A stretch of 64,000 nucleotides of DNA, taken from NCBI GenBank assembly GCA_001986395.2, contig MQVO02000002.1:1054001-1118000 (forward strand), given 5' to 3'. Positions 53,460-64,000 of the stretch are shown piece after piece. Each line of letters opens with the position of its first letter. Within the stretch, counting starts at the first letter, position 1. A program made the position numbers and the translations under genes. The notes beneath the pieces were generated by a model that saw only the letters and a program-made list of their open reading frames with translations, was not told where the DNA came from and made no database searches. This stretch comes from Irpex lacteus (lineage: Eukaryota > Basidiomycota > Agaricomycetes > Polyporales > Irpicaceae).

Positions 53460-54884
53460 TTACGCGAAGAGCTTCTTGTACGCCTTCTTCTCCTTATCCC
53501 GCTTCTCCTTCTTACGCTGCTTCACCTTCTCCAGCTCCGCCACGATCGCCTTATCTTCCTTAACGAGCTCGTGAGCGCGTACCAGATCCTTCTCCGCTTG
53601 GTCGTCGTCATTGCTGGCGCTATACGCAAGTGCTCGGCGGTAGAGCGCTTTCGCTGATAGTACGGGCCACATGAGGCACAGGGCGCGAACAAGAAACTAG
53701 AAATTGCTTACCTGTATCGGCATCGTTCAATTGTAGGCGGTCTAAGGCTCGTGTGGCACTGCTAATAGCGACTTGTGGTGCACCTGACCGGACTGCGGCG
53801 AGCGCAGAGTTGAGCAGCAGCGGTGCGAGCAGTGCATCGTACGAGTCTTGCAGCTCGGGCGGAGCATCCTCCGGTAACACGGGGTGAATATCAAGGTACC
53901 GGATAGCCTCTGAAAGGGTACATTTTGAGCAATTGAGTGGCGCTCGAGAGAGATATGGATGTTGTGAGCGACTTACTCTGATACTTGTTCAGGGCCTCTG
54001 AGCCTTTCCCCTCTTTGAACAATTTATTCCCTATCTCACGTATTTCCCTTGCGACCCGCAGAGCTACCTCTGGTTTCTCCTGTACGCTGCCGTCACTCAA
54101 TGGATCCTGATCGTCTGGGTAGTCTTCGTACGGATCGCCGGACTCATTCGTTGCCACCTCTGTCAGAGACGGGTCTGACGGGTCCAGTTGCCCACTGGCG
54201 ACGATGACACACGGTTCGTTGGGGACGTCACCACTCGAGGTGGGTTGGTTCTCGATGGCGCGGACGACGGATTTCCCGCGGATGACTTCGCCGAAGACGA
54301 CGTGTTTGCCATCTAGGTGTGGTGTCTCTTTGCAGGTGATGAAAAATTGGGAACCGTTTGTTCCCGGGCCAGCGTTCGCCTATACATATGGCGCGCCGTG
54401 TTAAAAGATGAGAAGATTAGGGGGAATGGATGAGAGGAGGATTCGTACCATCGAGAGAAGGAACGGCTTGGTGTGATTAACCTCAAACGCCTCATCATCG
54501 AACTTTTCTCCGTAGATCGACTCTCCTCCAGTACCATTACCAGCGGTGAAGTCTCCACCCTGGATCATGAACCTGCAAATTTGTCAGACTCATTGTCGTG
54601 TATATATATACTGCAGCAACGCTCACCCCTTGATCACACGGTGGAAGGCGGATCCCTGATACCAGAGCTTCTTCCCAGATTGACCCTCTCCTTTCTCGCC
54701 AGTACATAATGCTCCTACATGACTAGTGGTCAGAACTTAGCACGTCATAGAGATCTGACGGTGACCCACTGAAGTTCTCTGCGGTCTTCGGTACAATGTC
54801 GTTGTACAACTGGAACACGATTCGTCCTGCAGGTCTGCCACCGATGGCAATGTCGAAGTACGTGATAGGACGTTCGGAGGCCAT
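53460..54884 (-). CDS. Cyclophilin-40 type peptidyl-prolyl isomerase (Cpr6/Cpr7, PPID)
   Basis: Minus-strand exons 54770-54884, 54627-54714, 54449-54572, 53977-54379, 53712-53909 and 53460-53653 join in phase to 373 residues, the normal length. The cyclophilin domain is complete: [19 protein letters not shown], the catalytic [16 protein letters not shown] (active-site Arg present), [12 protein letters not shown], and [14 protein letters not shown] with the Trp-to-His change typical of Cyp40. The C-terminal half has TPR helices ([42 protein letters not shown]) ending in a Lys-rich tail ([19 protein letters not shown]). TPR proteins of this kind bind the Hsp90 C-terminus as co-chaperones in the cytosol. 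The start is divergent from the Yop1-like gene. Confidence 0.95.
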
Positions 54885-55290
54885 AGTGAACTATGACTTA
54901 GGGAATCTCGGATGCTGGAGGTGCAAAGAAAGTCTGCAAGAAATGTGGAGTTCGTAAATGGCTTGCATAGTCGAATAAAAGGTCTTAGTAGCAGAATCCT
55001 CGGAAGGCTCGAGAACGTTCATTACAAAGGCTGATCTCCGATTATCGTGCAGATAAGTCAAAACTGGATCAGTAACAATAGTTTCTTACGGCCTATCAAG
55101 GAACCTCGAGAGCGTGAATAGCCGTAGACTTACCACCTTTCAAGCGATAATTATTAGTTTGTTACTGCATTTAATCACGCCGTTACCGTGCCATTGATTG
55201 GCGCCCATGTAACAAACGCGCGGCACGCGCTGCCACTGCAAGCTGTCAGTGACTAACTGCCACACACTTCCACATAACTACCATAGCGTT
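54885..55290. promoter_or_regulatory. Divergent upstream region, cyclophilin-40 and Yop1-like genes
   Basis: 406 bp between two divergent ATGs, no gene of its own. Confidence 0.4.
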
Positions 55291-56280
55291 ATGTTTCTTC
55301 TTTCCTTCATCTTTCGAGTGATAAGGTATGATGTCTGTATAGATAATATCTCGGTCTAACCGTCCTTCAGTGCAGTATGCGCATTTCTATATCCAGGGTA
55401 CGCGTCGTATAAGACACTCTCGCAACGACCTGCCTCAGAAGAAGAGCTCGAGCAATGGCTCATGTATTGGAGTGTTCTTGGGTGCATAGTAGCCTTTGAG
55501 TATGTGGCCGAATGGTTCATATCATGGTAAGTCCCGAAATGTGTTCGCACTCATCGAAAGTAATTGAACATCCTCAGGCTGCCCATGTACTACCCCTTGA
55601 AGACAGCGTTCCTGCTGTACCTCGCTCTCCCACAGACGTCTGGTGCATCGTACCTCTACTCTGCGCATGTGCGGCCATTCTTTGCCGCACATGAGTCTGA
55701 GATTGACTCTGCACTGGTCCAATTCAAGACCTACATCTACAACTATCTGCAACGGCTCATTCGGTCGGCTTGGAGGCAAGTCATATCAGGCCAGACAGCG
55801 AGTAGCACGACCCAGTCCAATGCCTTTGACGAAGGAGGGCTCACCGGCGACGCAGCGCTGAACTCTGGCGCACCTCCCTCGCTCTCTGACCCAGTCTCAG
55901 GACCTGCGCAGCTCGCCCAGACGTTATGGGGAAGTTATGGCCCTTCGATCCTCACTGCGGGCATGGGCTTCTTGAGCCAAGCACAAGCTACATCACAGAA
56001 ATCCGCGGCACAGGCGCTGAACACCCCTCCCATCGCACACAGCCGCACGACGTCCAGTCAGTCAGTAAACGACCGTCGCCGGCAGCTGGAAGCTGAACTC
56101 GCGTCGCTCAATCAAGACTCCTTTAAACCGTACGATGTCTCGGACTCTCCTGTCCTTGTTCCTTCTGCGAATAATCCTGCACGTTCCCCATCCTCGTTCT
56201 CGCTCCACCAAAGAAACACCAGCGCAGGCGGCAGGTCCACGTTTGAGGAGGTAGAGGTCCCGAGCGACATGGAGAACTAG
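55291..56280 (+). CDS. Yop1/REEP (TB2/DP1/HVA22) ER membrane-shaping protein
   Basis: Exons 55291-55325, 55371-55526 and 55578-56280 join in phase to 297 residues. The TB2/DP1 core is clear: CAFLYPGYASYKTL, then EEELEQWLMYWSVLGCIVAFEYVAEWFISWLPMYYPLKTAFLLYLALPQTSGASYLY contains the conserved WL.YW, W.P.Y...K and LP...GA..Y positions. The hydrophobic hairpins insert in the outer leaflet of the ER and curve tubules. The N-terminus is short (MFLLSFIFRVI), so the first hairpin begins almost at once, as in REEP1-4-like members. A long Ser/Gln-rich cytosolic tail (about 190 residues) with a short helix (DRRRQLEAELASL) follows, unlike yeast Yop1, which is about 180 residues. Confidence 0.9.
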
Positions 56281-56762
56281 ACGTTGGCTATTTAGGCTTT
56301 ACGGCCTAAGAGAATGACTGGCTGGGCCGCCGCTCTCTTCTCACCTGATGCGTGCATCAGGGCTACTCACGATTAGACGACATTTACGTAGGAATGCATA
56401 CTCCTCACATCTGGAATCTGTATATATAACCACTCTTTTTTTACTCATAACCCATAAATGCTAGGCATTATCTTTAATGTTCTTGGTGTTATTACGATGA
56501 GCCTCGTCGTAACTTGCTCACAACGACACAACTTGCAAGCTTCGACTCTTTTTACTGGCCAGAACGCGATCATGTGACCATGTCACTAATCGTGGATTTT
56601 GGCAGGCAGACGCGTCTGAGTCTTTCTCAACTCCCTACTATAAGCACGTCGCGATTATCCATTGCTTAGCAGCGTGTTGCTAGTTTTTCCATGTCATAAA
56701 TCATTGTTTGTGCACCATTCAATTTGCAGATCTCCTCAGCCTTATATAAGTAACGCGAGGTC
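56281..56762. other. Convergent intergenic region
   Basis: 482 bp between two gene ends; AT-rich, no gene recognised. Confidence 0.4.
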
Positions 56763-58098
56763 TCACTTTCGCCTCCTCACTGCAGCTGGCGAACATGCAC
56801 CCCGCACCAAGCTCGTCTGCGAGAACCTATAAGCAATGTGCACCGCAATTAGCGTGCAAATTTCAGACGAGTACCGAGCCACGTGCCTTTCGGTGAGATC
56901 ATCTACCGAGTCTTTCGAGGCTGATGCGCCCTCTTTTACCAGTGCATCAATCCCTGAGATGGTTTCCACCAGAGCTTCTCTAAGTTTCTTTAGTTTGGCA
57001 CGTGAGGCGTCCCTGGATCGACAAGTGTTAGTTCCCATGCACTAACACATCTTTACTTTGCATACCTCATAGAGGATGTGGCGTATGTCTCATCATCGAC
57101 ATTTGCAATCTCTTGCCGTAAAGCAAAGAGACGTACATATAGAGTAGCTTCACGATGCAAAGGGTGTTTCTCAATGATCTCCATGAGTACCCGTTTTATA
57201 TGTGGGAAGACAAGGTCGACCGATGATCCTCCTGTGTCTCTGTAGGAATCATCGAGAGAGCTTGCATGCCTGTAAGGCCAGGAAAAGATGGCGCGGGATA
57301 GGTCCAATGTAACAGCGGAAAGGCGGTCAAGTTCCCTTTGGTTGCCTACCTTTGCGTACAACGCTCCTAGGGTAGCCATGGCCTGCTGCACCGACACCAT
57401 CCTTGCCTGCTCCACTGTCTGCTTGAGCATATCCTCTCTCAATCGCACACAGTAGTCACGAAGCGAGCTCTGGCAGAGGGGGTCACTGGTGAGACAGGGG
57501 AGATGAGTAGACCGAAATGCTTTCTTGAACTTCTTCCAAGGAAGGGTCACTAAGACTGCATCTGGGGGTATCTCTCCGTAGACCAAGACTTCTTGGAAGG
57601 CTCTGGAGAAGATTATCGCCCTGCGCATGGCTTCTGAACTCGAGCGAGCGACGGGGCCTCGCAACGCTTCTACACCGAGGATAGCACGGCGCTCGAGGGA
57701 GGCATGCACCGCGTAGATGACCGAAATATGCAGGTTTTTCTTCATCTCTGGATTCACTGGGCACAGAGAAGAAGAGCATCAGAATCAATACTGATGTGCG
57801 GCGTAAATATAGTACATGCAACTCGACGCGTCGCTTCCCATAGCACATACGGCAGACTGAACGTACAGGAGATCCAAGGACTGTCTCGAGTAGTCCACTG
57901 AACAATGTGATGGATTACTTGGGCCCTCGACACGAACTTCACTGAAGGGATTTGCGTCCGGTTCTGGCGGAATGCCTCGGCTACGAACGCCTCCTCATCG
58001 CTGTTAGAGTGAACTCGGAAGATGATAGGATTGCGAGAAGATAATTCTGCAAACGTATCCTCTCCTACGTCCAACCCATAGCACATAAGGTCAGGCAT
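56763..58098 (-). CDS. Unassigned protein with a possible DUF7587-like N-terminal domain
   Basis: Minus-strand exons 57816-58098, 57066-57756 and 56763-57012 join in phase to 407 residues. The N-terminal part contains NPIIFRVHSNSDEE followed, after about 40 residues, by SPWISCTFSLPYVLWEA. The pattern R(V/A)xS..., then S.WIS.T.S...A, resembles DUF7587-type fungal proteins, which show features of ADP-ribosyltransferase folds; I rate this as weak. The middle is helical (ARMVSVQQAMATLGALYAKV), and the C-terminus is a Lys/Glu-rich helix (RAKLKKLREALVETISGI) ending in basic residues. No transmembrane segment or signal is seen. The function is unknown. Confidence 0.68.
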
Positions 58099-58670
58099 AG
58101 CGAAGGAGAAGGGTCACGGTCGAGCATCATGACAAACAACTTGAGAGCAACGCCATTTTATCACTCACCTGGCTCTCTCGTAGCCGCAGGTGCGGGCCCG
58201 AGATGAGATGATTCCGCTATCATCACCCATATGGGTATATCTTGAGTGCATCGCGTACACAATATATACACGTCGGGTGCGCCAGAGCGAGAGGAGTCAT
58301 GTTACTACTTTGGCAGCGACGATAAGTCTCCGCGTAGAGTTCTCACATCTCGGTGCTCCTAGCGCATCCAGTGTTCTATCCGCCGCATTTGTTGTGTTCA
58401 AGAGATTGCAATGCCATGCAGCGGGACATTTAGCGAGACGGCCAGGAAGACGTAGGAGGAAAGACTAAAAATGCCTGATTGAGTATCGTGGCCTGAGAAA
58501 GATCTGTAGATCTGACCTAAGCGCCTGACCCGACGCGTTCAACTTCGAGTTCTGTGTGCAGTGGCCAACGACCGCGTCCCTCTCATCACTATACCCCCTC
58601 TCCGCCATTTAACTGACGCGTATCGACATTTTTGACCATTAATTTGCGTCTCTATTCCCGAATATAACCC
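58099..58670. promoter_or_regulatory. Divergent upstream region, DUF7587-like and nucleoporin genes
   Basis: 572 bp separating two divergent starts. No gene is supported, and the short frames lack domains. Confidence 0.4.
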
Positions 58671-58927
58671 ATGTTCAGCAACACCAGTGGAGGGTTTGGC
58701 GGGTTTGGTCAGACACAAACCCAGCAGCAACAGCCACAACAACAACAGCCACAACAGCCTGCAGGAGGTGGACTATTTGGCGGGCTGGGGGCAACACAGA
58801 ATAACACCGCTCAGCAAGGTGGTGCTACTGGAGGCACCTCGTTATTTGGCTCTACTGCTCAGAGCAATCAACCGTCAACCACCGGTGGCTTGTTCGGGAG
58901 TACCAGTGGAAACTTGTTTGGGGCAGG

Positions 58928-58959
<32 letters not shown>

Positions 58960-60645
58960 CACAGCAGCAACAGCCGACGACCAACCTATTTGGCAACACG
59001 CAGACAACACAACCTGCTACAGGTGGCGGCTTGTTCGGCGCCACCAATACCACTCAGCAAAATACTACTGGTGGGCTCTTCGGCAACAATACTCAACAGC
59101 AGCAGGGTGGGACGGGAGGGGGACTGTTCGGGAACAACACTCAAGCGGGTACTACTGGAGGTGGTCTATTTGGAGGAGGGCAGACGCAGAGTACCAACGC
59201 AACCACAGGCACGACCGGTGGCGGGCTATTTGGGAGCACGAACAATAATGCACAAACGACAGGGGGCGGTCTTTTTGGTAGCACGACGAACAACACCGGT
59301 GGTACCAACTTGTTTGGTAGTCAGGCGAATCAGCAGCCTCAAACTTCGTTGTTTGGACAGCAGAAGCCTAACGGCTCGTTATTCGGCCAACAGACGCAAC
59401 AACAGCAGCCTTCATTGTTCGGACAGTCCGTCCAGCCCTCCCAGCAGCAACCCCAGCCCAACCTCTTTGGAAACCAGTCAACGACAGGCCTGTTTGGTGC
59501 GCTGAATACGTCCACGCTTGGAACGTCTACGCTAGGCAACAGCCTATTCGCCTCGAGGGCTACCGTCGTACCCACTCATCAACAAACGGACCCTCAGTCA
59601 CAGTTCGCCTCTCTGGTCCAACGGATTGAAGCAGTCAAGCAAGCTTGGGATCCAGCCTCGCCGCAATGCCGCTTCCAGGTCCGTCTTCTTGTTCGTTGAG
59701 TGTATGATCTGATGTGCTAAAGTAAGAGTTTCTAGCATTATTTCTACAACTTGGTGGAGCCATCACAAGTACATCTATACGGCCGACCGCCGAATGCCAC
59801 CAACGAGGCACTCTGGGAGAAGGCTGTACGCGAAAATCCTGATCCGAGCTGGTGGGTTTGTTTCGTCCGAAGTGGGCACGGTTTTAACTTCTTCGGACAG
59901 TATGGTGCCTGCTATAGCTGTCGGTTTGGACGACCTGCAGCAGAGAGTGGACGCTCAAACGAGCCAAGCTACCAACCATTCAGACCGGATAAAAGTAAGA
60001 AATGAAGTTCAAACGCTTCTAATAAGAGTATAACTGACATGTTCCCCATAAAATAGGAGCTGAAGGCGCGGATAGAGGCGCTGTCACAGCGTCATGAAGT
60101 CAATAACACGGCTCGCCTTCGACGTGCTGCCGCGCTTCAGATGCAACTCACGCATCGCGTGTTGAAGATCGTGCAGCACCTCCACCTGCTCATCCCTGCG
60201 CTCCGTTCTTCGTCGATACGGCCCGAAGAGGAGGCGCTGCGTACTGCCCTTGAAGACATCGACGATGAAATTCGGAGGCCGGGTGGGATAAGCAAGATGA
60301 GAGGGAAGTTGAACGAGATGTGGGCTCTAGTAGACGCGGTCCGCGCCGCTAAAGAGAGAAGTCGAAACGAAGGGCAGGTGGAATGGGCAGTGGTTGATGA
60401 GGAGGGTCTCGACCACATTGCGTCGGTGAGAGGCGTCGTCCCCACAATTTCTTGTCAATCCCGACTAATTTCCATGCGCACAGATCTTGGCTGAAGAGCA
60501 AGCAGGTTTGGCGCACGTCACAAAAATCCTGCAGCATGCTTTGCAGGATCTTGCTGTCATACAAGGTGTACAGCAGACAAACGAAGAGGACTCTGATACC
60601 CTGTCCGGTTCGGCAACTGCCCTTCGCGACAGTCTTTTGAGATGA
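58671..60645 (+). CDS. NUP57: Nucleoporin Nup54/Nup57, FG-repeat protein of the central channel
   Basis: Exons 58671-59678, 59736-59851, 59901-59994, 60057-60425 and 60484-60645 join in phase to 582 residues. The N-terminal 300 residues are Gln/Asn/Gly-rich with many GLFG, SLFG and NLFG motifs, the cohesive type that forms the permeability barrier. The C-terminal half is the Nup54 alpha/beta and coiled-coil region: HYFYNLVEPSQVHLYGRPPNATNEALWEKAVRENPDPSC, VPAIAVGFDDL-like (VPAIAVGLDDLQQRV), then long helices (LQMQLTHRVLKIVQHL). It would assemble with Nsp1/Nup62 and Nup49/Nup58 as the channel trimer, anchored by Nic96. The CAG/CAA-rich tract is prone to length change. Confidence 0.93.
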
Positions 60646-60932
60646 AGCCGTCGATCTTCGTAGTTCCTTTGTCATACTTATGTGTGTAGTCATGCCATCC
60701 TATAGCTTACGCTTGGAATGTTATCGTTTGCTTTGTATTTTTATCTGGTAACCTAGAAACTTCAGACTCCGCTCTAGGCTATTGTACACATGATGTTATA
60801 GCCATTGATAAGCGCGGCCATCATACGAAATAGGGTTGCATAACTTCCCCACGTCTTGCGCTCGTTCCTAGCTTCTCTCCTCTCTCTCTCTCATCTGTAT
60901 GACCATTTGGACTAGCCTCTGACCTACACAGT
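60646..60932. other. Intergenic region between NUP57 and CAC2
   Basis: 287 bp. A short TC-rich run (tctctcctctctctctctc, near 60874-60892) lies about 40 bp upstream of the Cac2 ATG, a common fungal core-promoter pattern. Confidence 0.5.
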
Positions 60933-63538
60933 ATGCGTGTCAGAACTCTGGAGATTCGGTGGCACGACAGCAAACCCATCTCAACGTGCGACTTCCAACC
61001 TACACCGTTCAAGAAGGCGCGTCCAACACAGGATAAGGCCTTCACCACCCAAACCTACAAGTTAGCGACAGGAGGGGAGGATAACCATGTCAGAGTGAGT
61101 GATCGTCTCCTATCTTACTGAAGGTTTGTATACTGAAACTATGGTATCTCCTAAGCTATGGGCAGTACACCCTAATATCATGCCACCATCCGTACTCGAA
61201 AGCGCGGCAGCCGACGCAGCTGCACCACGCCCGTCAAGAGTAGAATACCTCGCCACATTGAGCAGGCACTCAGCGGCAGTAAATGTGGTACGATTCAGCC
61301 CTAATGGTACGTGTTCGACGCGTCGTTACTGGAGTTACTGCTAATTGGTCCTTTGAACACAGGCGAGCTAATCGCTTCTGCAGGAGATGGTGAGTATCGG
61401 TCGCCGGATTTGATAGTGTAAATCCATGCTGAATGGCATTTGTAGACGGTATGATCATTATATGGGCTCAGTCGAATACACCGCCGGCGGCCAGCTATGG
61501 TAGTGATCTCAGTGCGGAGGAGTTGCAATACGAGAAGGAGTACTGGAAGCCGCGTATCACTTTCCGGTAACATGACCTCTCTTGAATTATACTTTACAGT
61601 TTATTAACATATGGTCGATTTAGATGCTCAACTATGCAGGTCTACGATCTCGCGTGGAGTCCAAGTGGGGAATATATCATTGCTGGCAGCACGGACAACT
61701 GCGCCAGGATTTTCACGGCTTCAGAGGGTGTGTACTTGGTTACCCACGTCTTGATGATGATCAAAACTGACTTATTTCTGGTAGGCAAGTGTGTCCACGA
61801 AATTGCCGAACATAATCACTTCGTCCAAGGCGTTGCTTGGGATCCACTGAACGAATATATCGCCACTCAGAGTAGTGATCGGTCCATGCACATCTATAGT
61901 ATCTCGTATAAGCAAGGAGCCCTCGAAGTACATGCAGTAGGCAAGAACTCGCGAATGCCGCATCGCCATAGTCGTACCCCAAGTCGACCGAATCTCCTTC
62001 GGCGGGAGTCGATGACCAGCGAGACGGAATCCGTCAGTGCTCTGGACTTCAAGGAGGAGAGTGTCCCACCAAGCTCACAAACAAGTGGAAGTGCATTGCT
62101 GACTCCGACGCATTCCGTACCAAGTACACCCCACCTAACGATGTTCCCTCCGCCTCCCATTGAACGATCGTCATCGCGTCGGTCGTCTTTCAGTGGTTCA
62201 AATGTGCCCAGTTCTCCCGCGACATCCACGCGCTACGCACGATCTCCATCGCCCATGCCCGCCCTTCCTGCCATTCGTATGCCAACGACGGCCTGGTCGA
62301 GTGTCAAGCTATATGGAGACGAGAGCTACAGCAACTTCTTCCGCCGTCTGACATTCAGCCCGGATGGGGGATTGCTCCTGACACCTGCGGGGCAATTCGA
62401 GGATCCTTCGGTCATACCTGGACTAGCGAAAAGTGCCGAGGAGCAACATACTCGTGGTCGTAAAGGAAACCCGAATTCCAATACAGGCGAACCATCCAGC
62501 CAAGCATCCGCCTCGTCTGTCTACATCTACTCTCGTGCCAATTTCGCTCGACCACCCATCGCTCGACTCCCGGGACATAAGAAAGCCAGTGTCGCCGTAA
62601 AGTTCTCGCCGATTCTCTACGAGCTCCGGTCAGGCGTCGCTGGCGCACCCGAGTCAACTTCCGACCCTAAAATTGTTTCTGTAGAACGAGGGCCGGACAA
62701 GACCGTAAGCGTGGACATCGTCGATCCTAAACCAGCCGCGGCACAAACACCGGAGTCTGTCTTATTGACTCCCTCTAAATCCCACACGCGTGCATCGTCG
62801 TCATCAATTGTAGCGCCGTCACCTCGAATTGCCATTCCATCCCCTGCTCTTTCCGCAATTGACTCCATCCCTCCTATCACTCCTCTATCCAAGCCGGCTA
62901 CGCCTGCAGTTACACCGAGCCATGCAACTTCGTCTGTTTTTGCACTACCGTATCGGATGCTATATGCTGTCGCCACTATGGACACAGTGACAATCTACGA
63001 TACGCAACAAGCAGGCCCTATATGTCTATTGACAAAGTTGCATTACGACGAGTTCACAGATATGACCTGGTGAGTCGCTGTATCACCGCAGCTTACACCT
63101 ACTTTTCTAATCTGAGAATATAGGTCACCCGATGGGCAATGTCTGATGTTGTCTTCACGAGACGGTTATTGCACCATCGTCGTGTTCGATGAAATACTTC
63201 CTGCGCATCATACCCAGCAGCAAGCTCTTCAATTGCAGTCCATCGCACATCACCATTCGGTTCCCCTCTCATCCACTATTGCAACTCCGTCAAGTACGCC
63301 GTCGGTGCAATCCGTGGGATTACCAACGATCTCGCCGGCATTGACACCTGTCGTGCCCATGAAGCGGACGGCAGAACCTCCCTTAACCCCAGCAGCAAGT
63401 GTAGACGAAAACGTGCAAGCCTCGTCTACGAACGAGTTACCGGCTCCTATCGCACCAGGTCCTTCTTCCGAAACCGCTCCCGAGCCACCCAAGAAGAAGC
63501 GGCGTGCTGCTCTCACCCGAGTTGGCGACGTCTCCTGA
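60933..63538 (+). CDS. CAC2: Chromatin assembly factor 1 subunit B (p60, Cac2), WD40
   Basis: Exons 60933-61094, 61156-61306, 61363-61389, 61446-61566, 61624-61727, 61785-63069 and 63124-63538 join in phase to 700 residues. The start MRVRTLEIRWHDSKPISTCDF is typical of CAF-1 p60. WD40 repeats follow ([99 protein letters not shown]). The propeller is interrupted by long Ser/Pro-rich inserts and resumes with YGDESYSNFFRRLTFSPDGGLL and SPDGQCLMLSSRDGYCTIVVF. The tail is Pro/Ser-rich with a basic PPKKKRRAAL signal. It deposits H3-H4 behind replication forks with Cac1 and Msi1. A 27-nt exon is unusual but in phase. Confidence 0.93.
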
Positions 63539-63765
63539 ATAACTCCTTTCATCTGTTGCGTTTGTCGGACATTTATATTTTCTCTCCGTACTCAATGACC
63601 GCTGCTAGCGTTGTTTGTTCATCGTATTCGTCCCGGTTTTACTTGATGTTTGATATTTCAAATGTCTCTCCATATAGCTTTGTGTTCTTCCCCTTACGTT
63701 ATTTCCACAGAAACCACTCATGATCTTTCTCACTACATTGCCATGACCTAGACTCGGAGGTTCAA

Positions 63766-64000
63766 ATGCAGATAACCGAGACTTTGTGGCGCGACCTCCG
63801 CCTATCGGCGCCTAAACAACCACCCTTTCACCTGTACCACTACGTTTTCGAGAGACGCATCCTCTGCCAACTGTAAGTATATCATTCATGCCTACTTATC
63901 GTGTCAAACTAGATATACTTAGCTTCCACGCTTTACGAGAACTCAATGGAGTCCATCCTCAACGACCCCCTATTTCAACAGATGTTTAGCTTCGACACAA
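63766..64000 (+). CDS. Possible start of another gene (3' partial, uncertain)
   Basis: ATG at 63766 opens MQITETLWRDLRLSAPKQPPFHLYHYVFERRILCQL, followed by a good donor (ct/gtaagt near 63872) and an acceptor (acttag, about 63922). After it, one frame reads MESILNDPLFQQMFSFDT to the window edge. That frame is not in phase with the ATG by the simplest splice, so the start or the junction may be wrong. No family is recognised. Confidence 0.35.

Noticed and set aside
58690..59505. 272-codon frame in a second phase over the nucleoporin FG region
   Set aside because: Out-of-frame reading of the CAA/CAG-rich FG repeats; the other frame has GLFG repeats and continues into the Nup54 domain.

Overview
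This window looks like genomic DNA from a basidiomycete fungus, most likely an Agaricomycete. Genes are dense and carry many introns of about 50-60 bp with canonical GT..AG ends. Several protein types typical of mushroom-forming fungi occur together: a BTB/POZ protein, an LRR/F-box-type protein, ubiquitin-like fusion proteins, a Tnp2-type transposase and chromodomain Ty3/gypsy elements. Starts and splice sites were deduced by hand; most reconstructed CDSs keep phase through every junction.

Layout. (1) 1-12053: a Ty3/gypsy retrotransposon running off the left edge (Gag-protease, RT-RNaseH-integrase-chromodomain, an extra ORF in the env position, probable 3' LTR). It is split between protease and RT by a 2.6 kb insertion made mostly of two nearly identical 1 kb inverted arms. 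(2) 12.7-27.8 kb: a compact accessory block. It holds a RING protein, a minus-strand coiled-coil protein with a C-terminal membrane segment, an LRR-like protein, an apparently intact Tnp2/CACTA-type transposase, a single-pass SUN-domain protein, and a 1060-residue Pro/Gln-rich protein of unknown role. (3) 27.8-32.6 kb: repeat-rich wreckage, with a 49-bp tandem repeat, a 281-bp TIR element, a 5'-truncated SnoaL-like gene and a second foldback element (686-bp arms) that seems to carry the 5' end of a gene. (4) 32.6-35.4 kb: two related ubiquitin-like genes, the second broken.

(5) 35.6-63.5 kb: mostly conserved eukaryotic genes. These are an AGC-like kinase with DFT in place of DFG, a hot-dog thioesterase, the APC/C activator Cdc20, a BTB protein preceded by decayed tandem repeats, an Stm1/HABP4-like protein, an OCRL/INPP5B-like inositol 5-phosphatase (5-phosphatase, ASH, RhoGAP-like), cyclophilin-40, a Yop1/REEP protein, an unassigned DUF7587-like protein, nucleoporin Nup54/57 and the CAF-1 p60 subunit (Cac2). 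About 3.2 kb at 50.2-53.4 kb has no convincing gene.

How parts may work together. The right half is ordinary cell biology: cell cycle, nuclear pore, chromatin assembly, membrane lipids. The left half is a mobile-element neighbourhood. The most interesting possibility is that the 12.7-28 kb block is a cargo-bearing Tnp2-type element, because a transposase sits among co-packed non-housekeeping genes, one of them a SUN-domain protein and another a possible KASH-like partner. No terminal inverted repeats were found to prove this.
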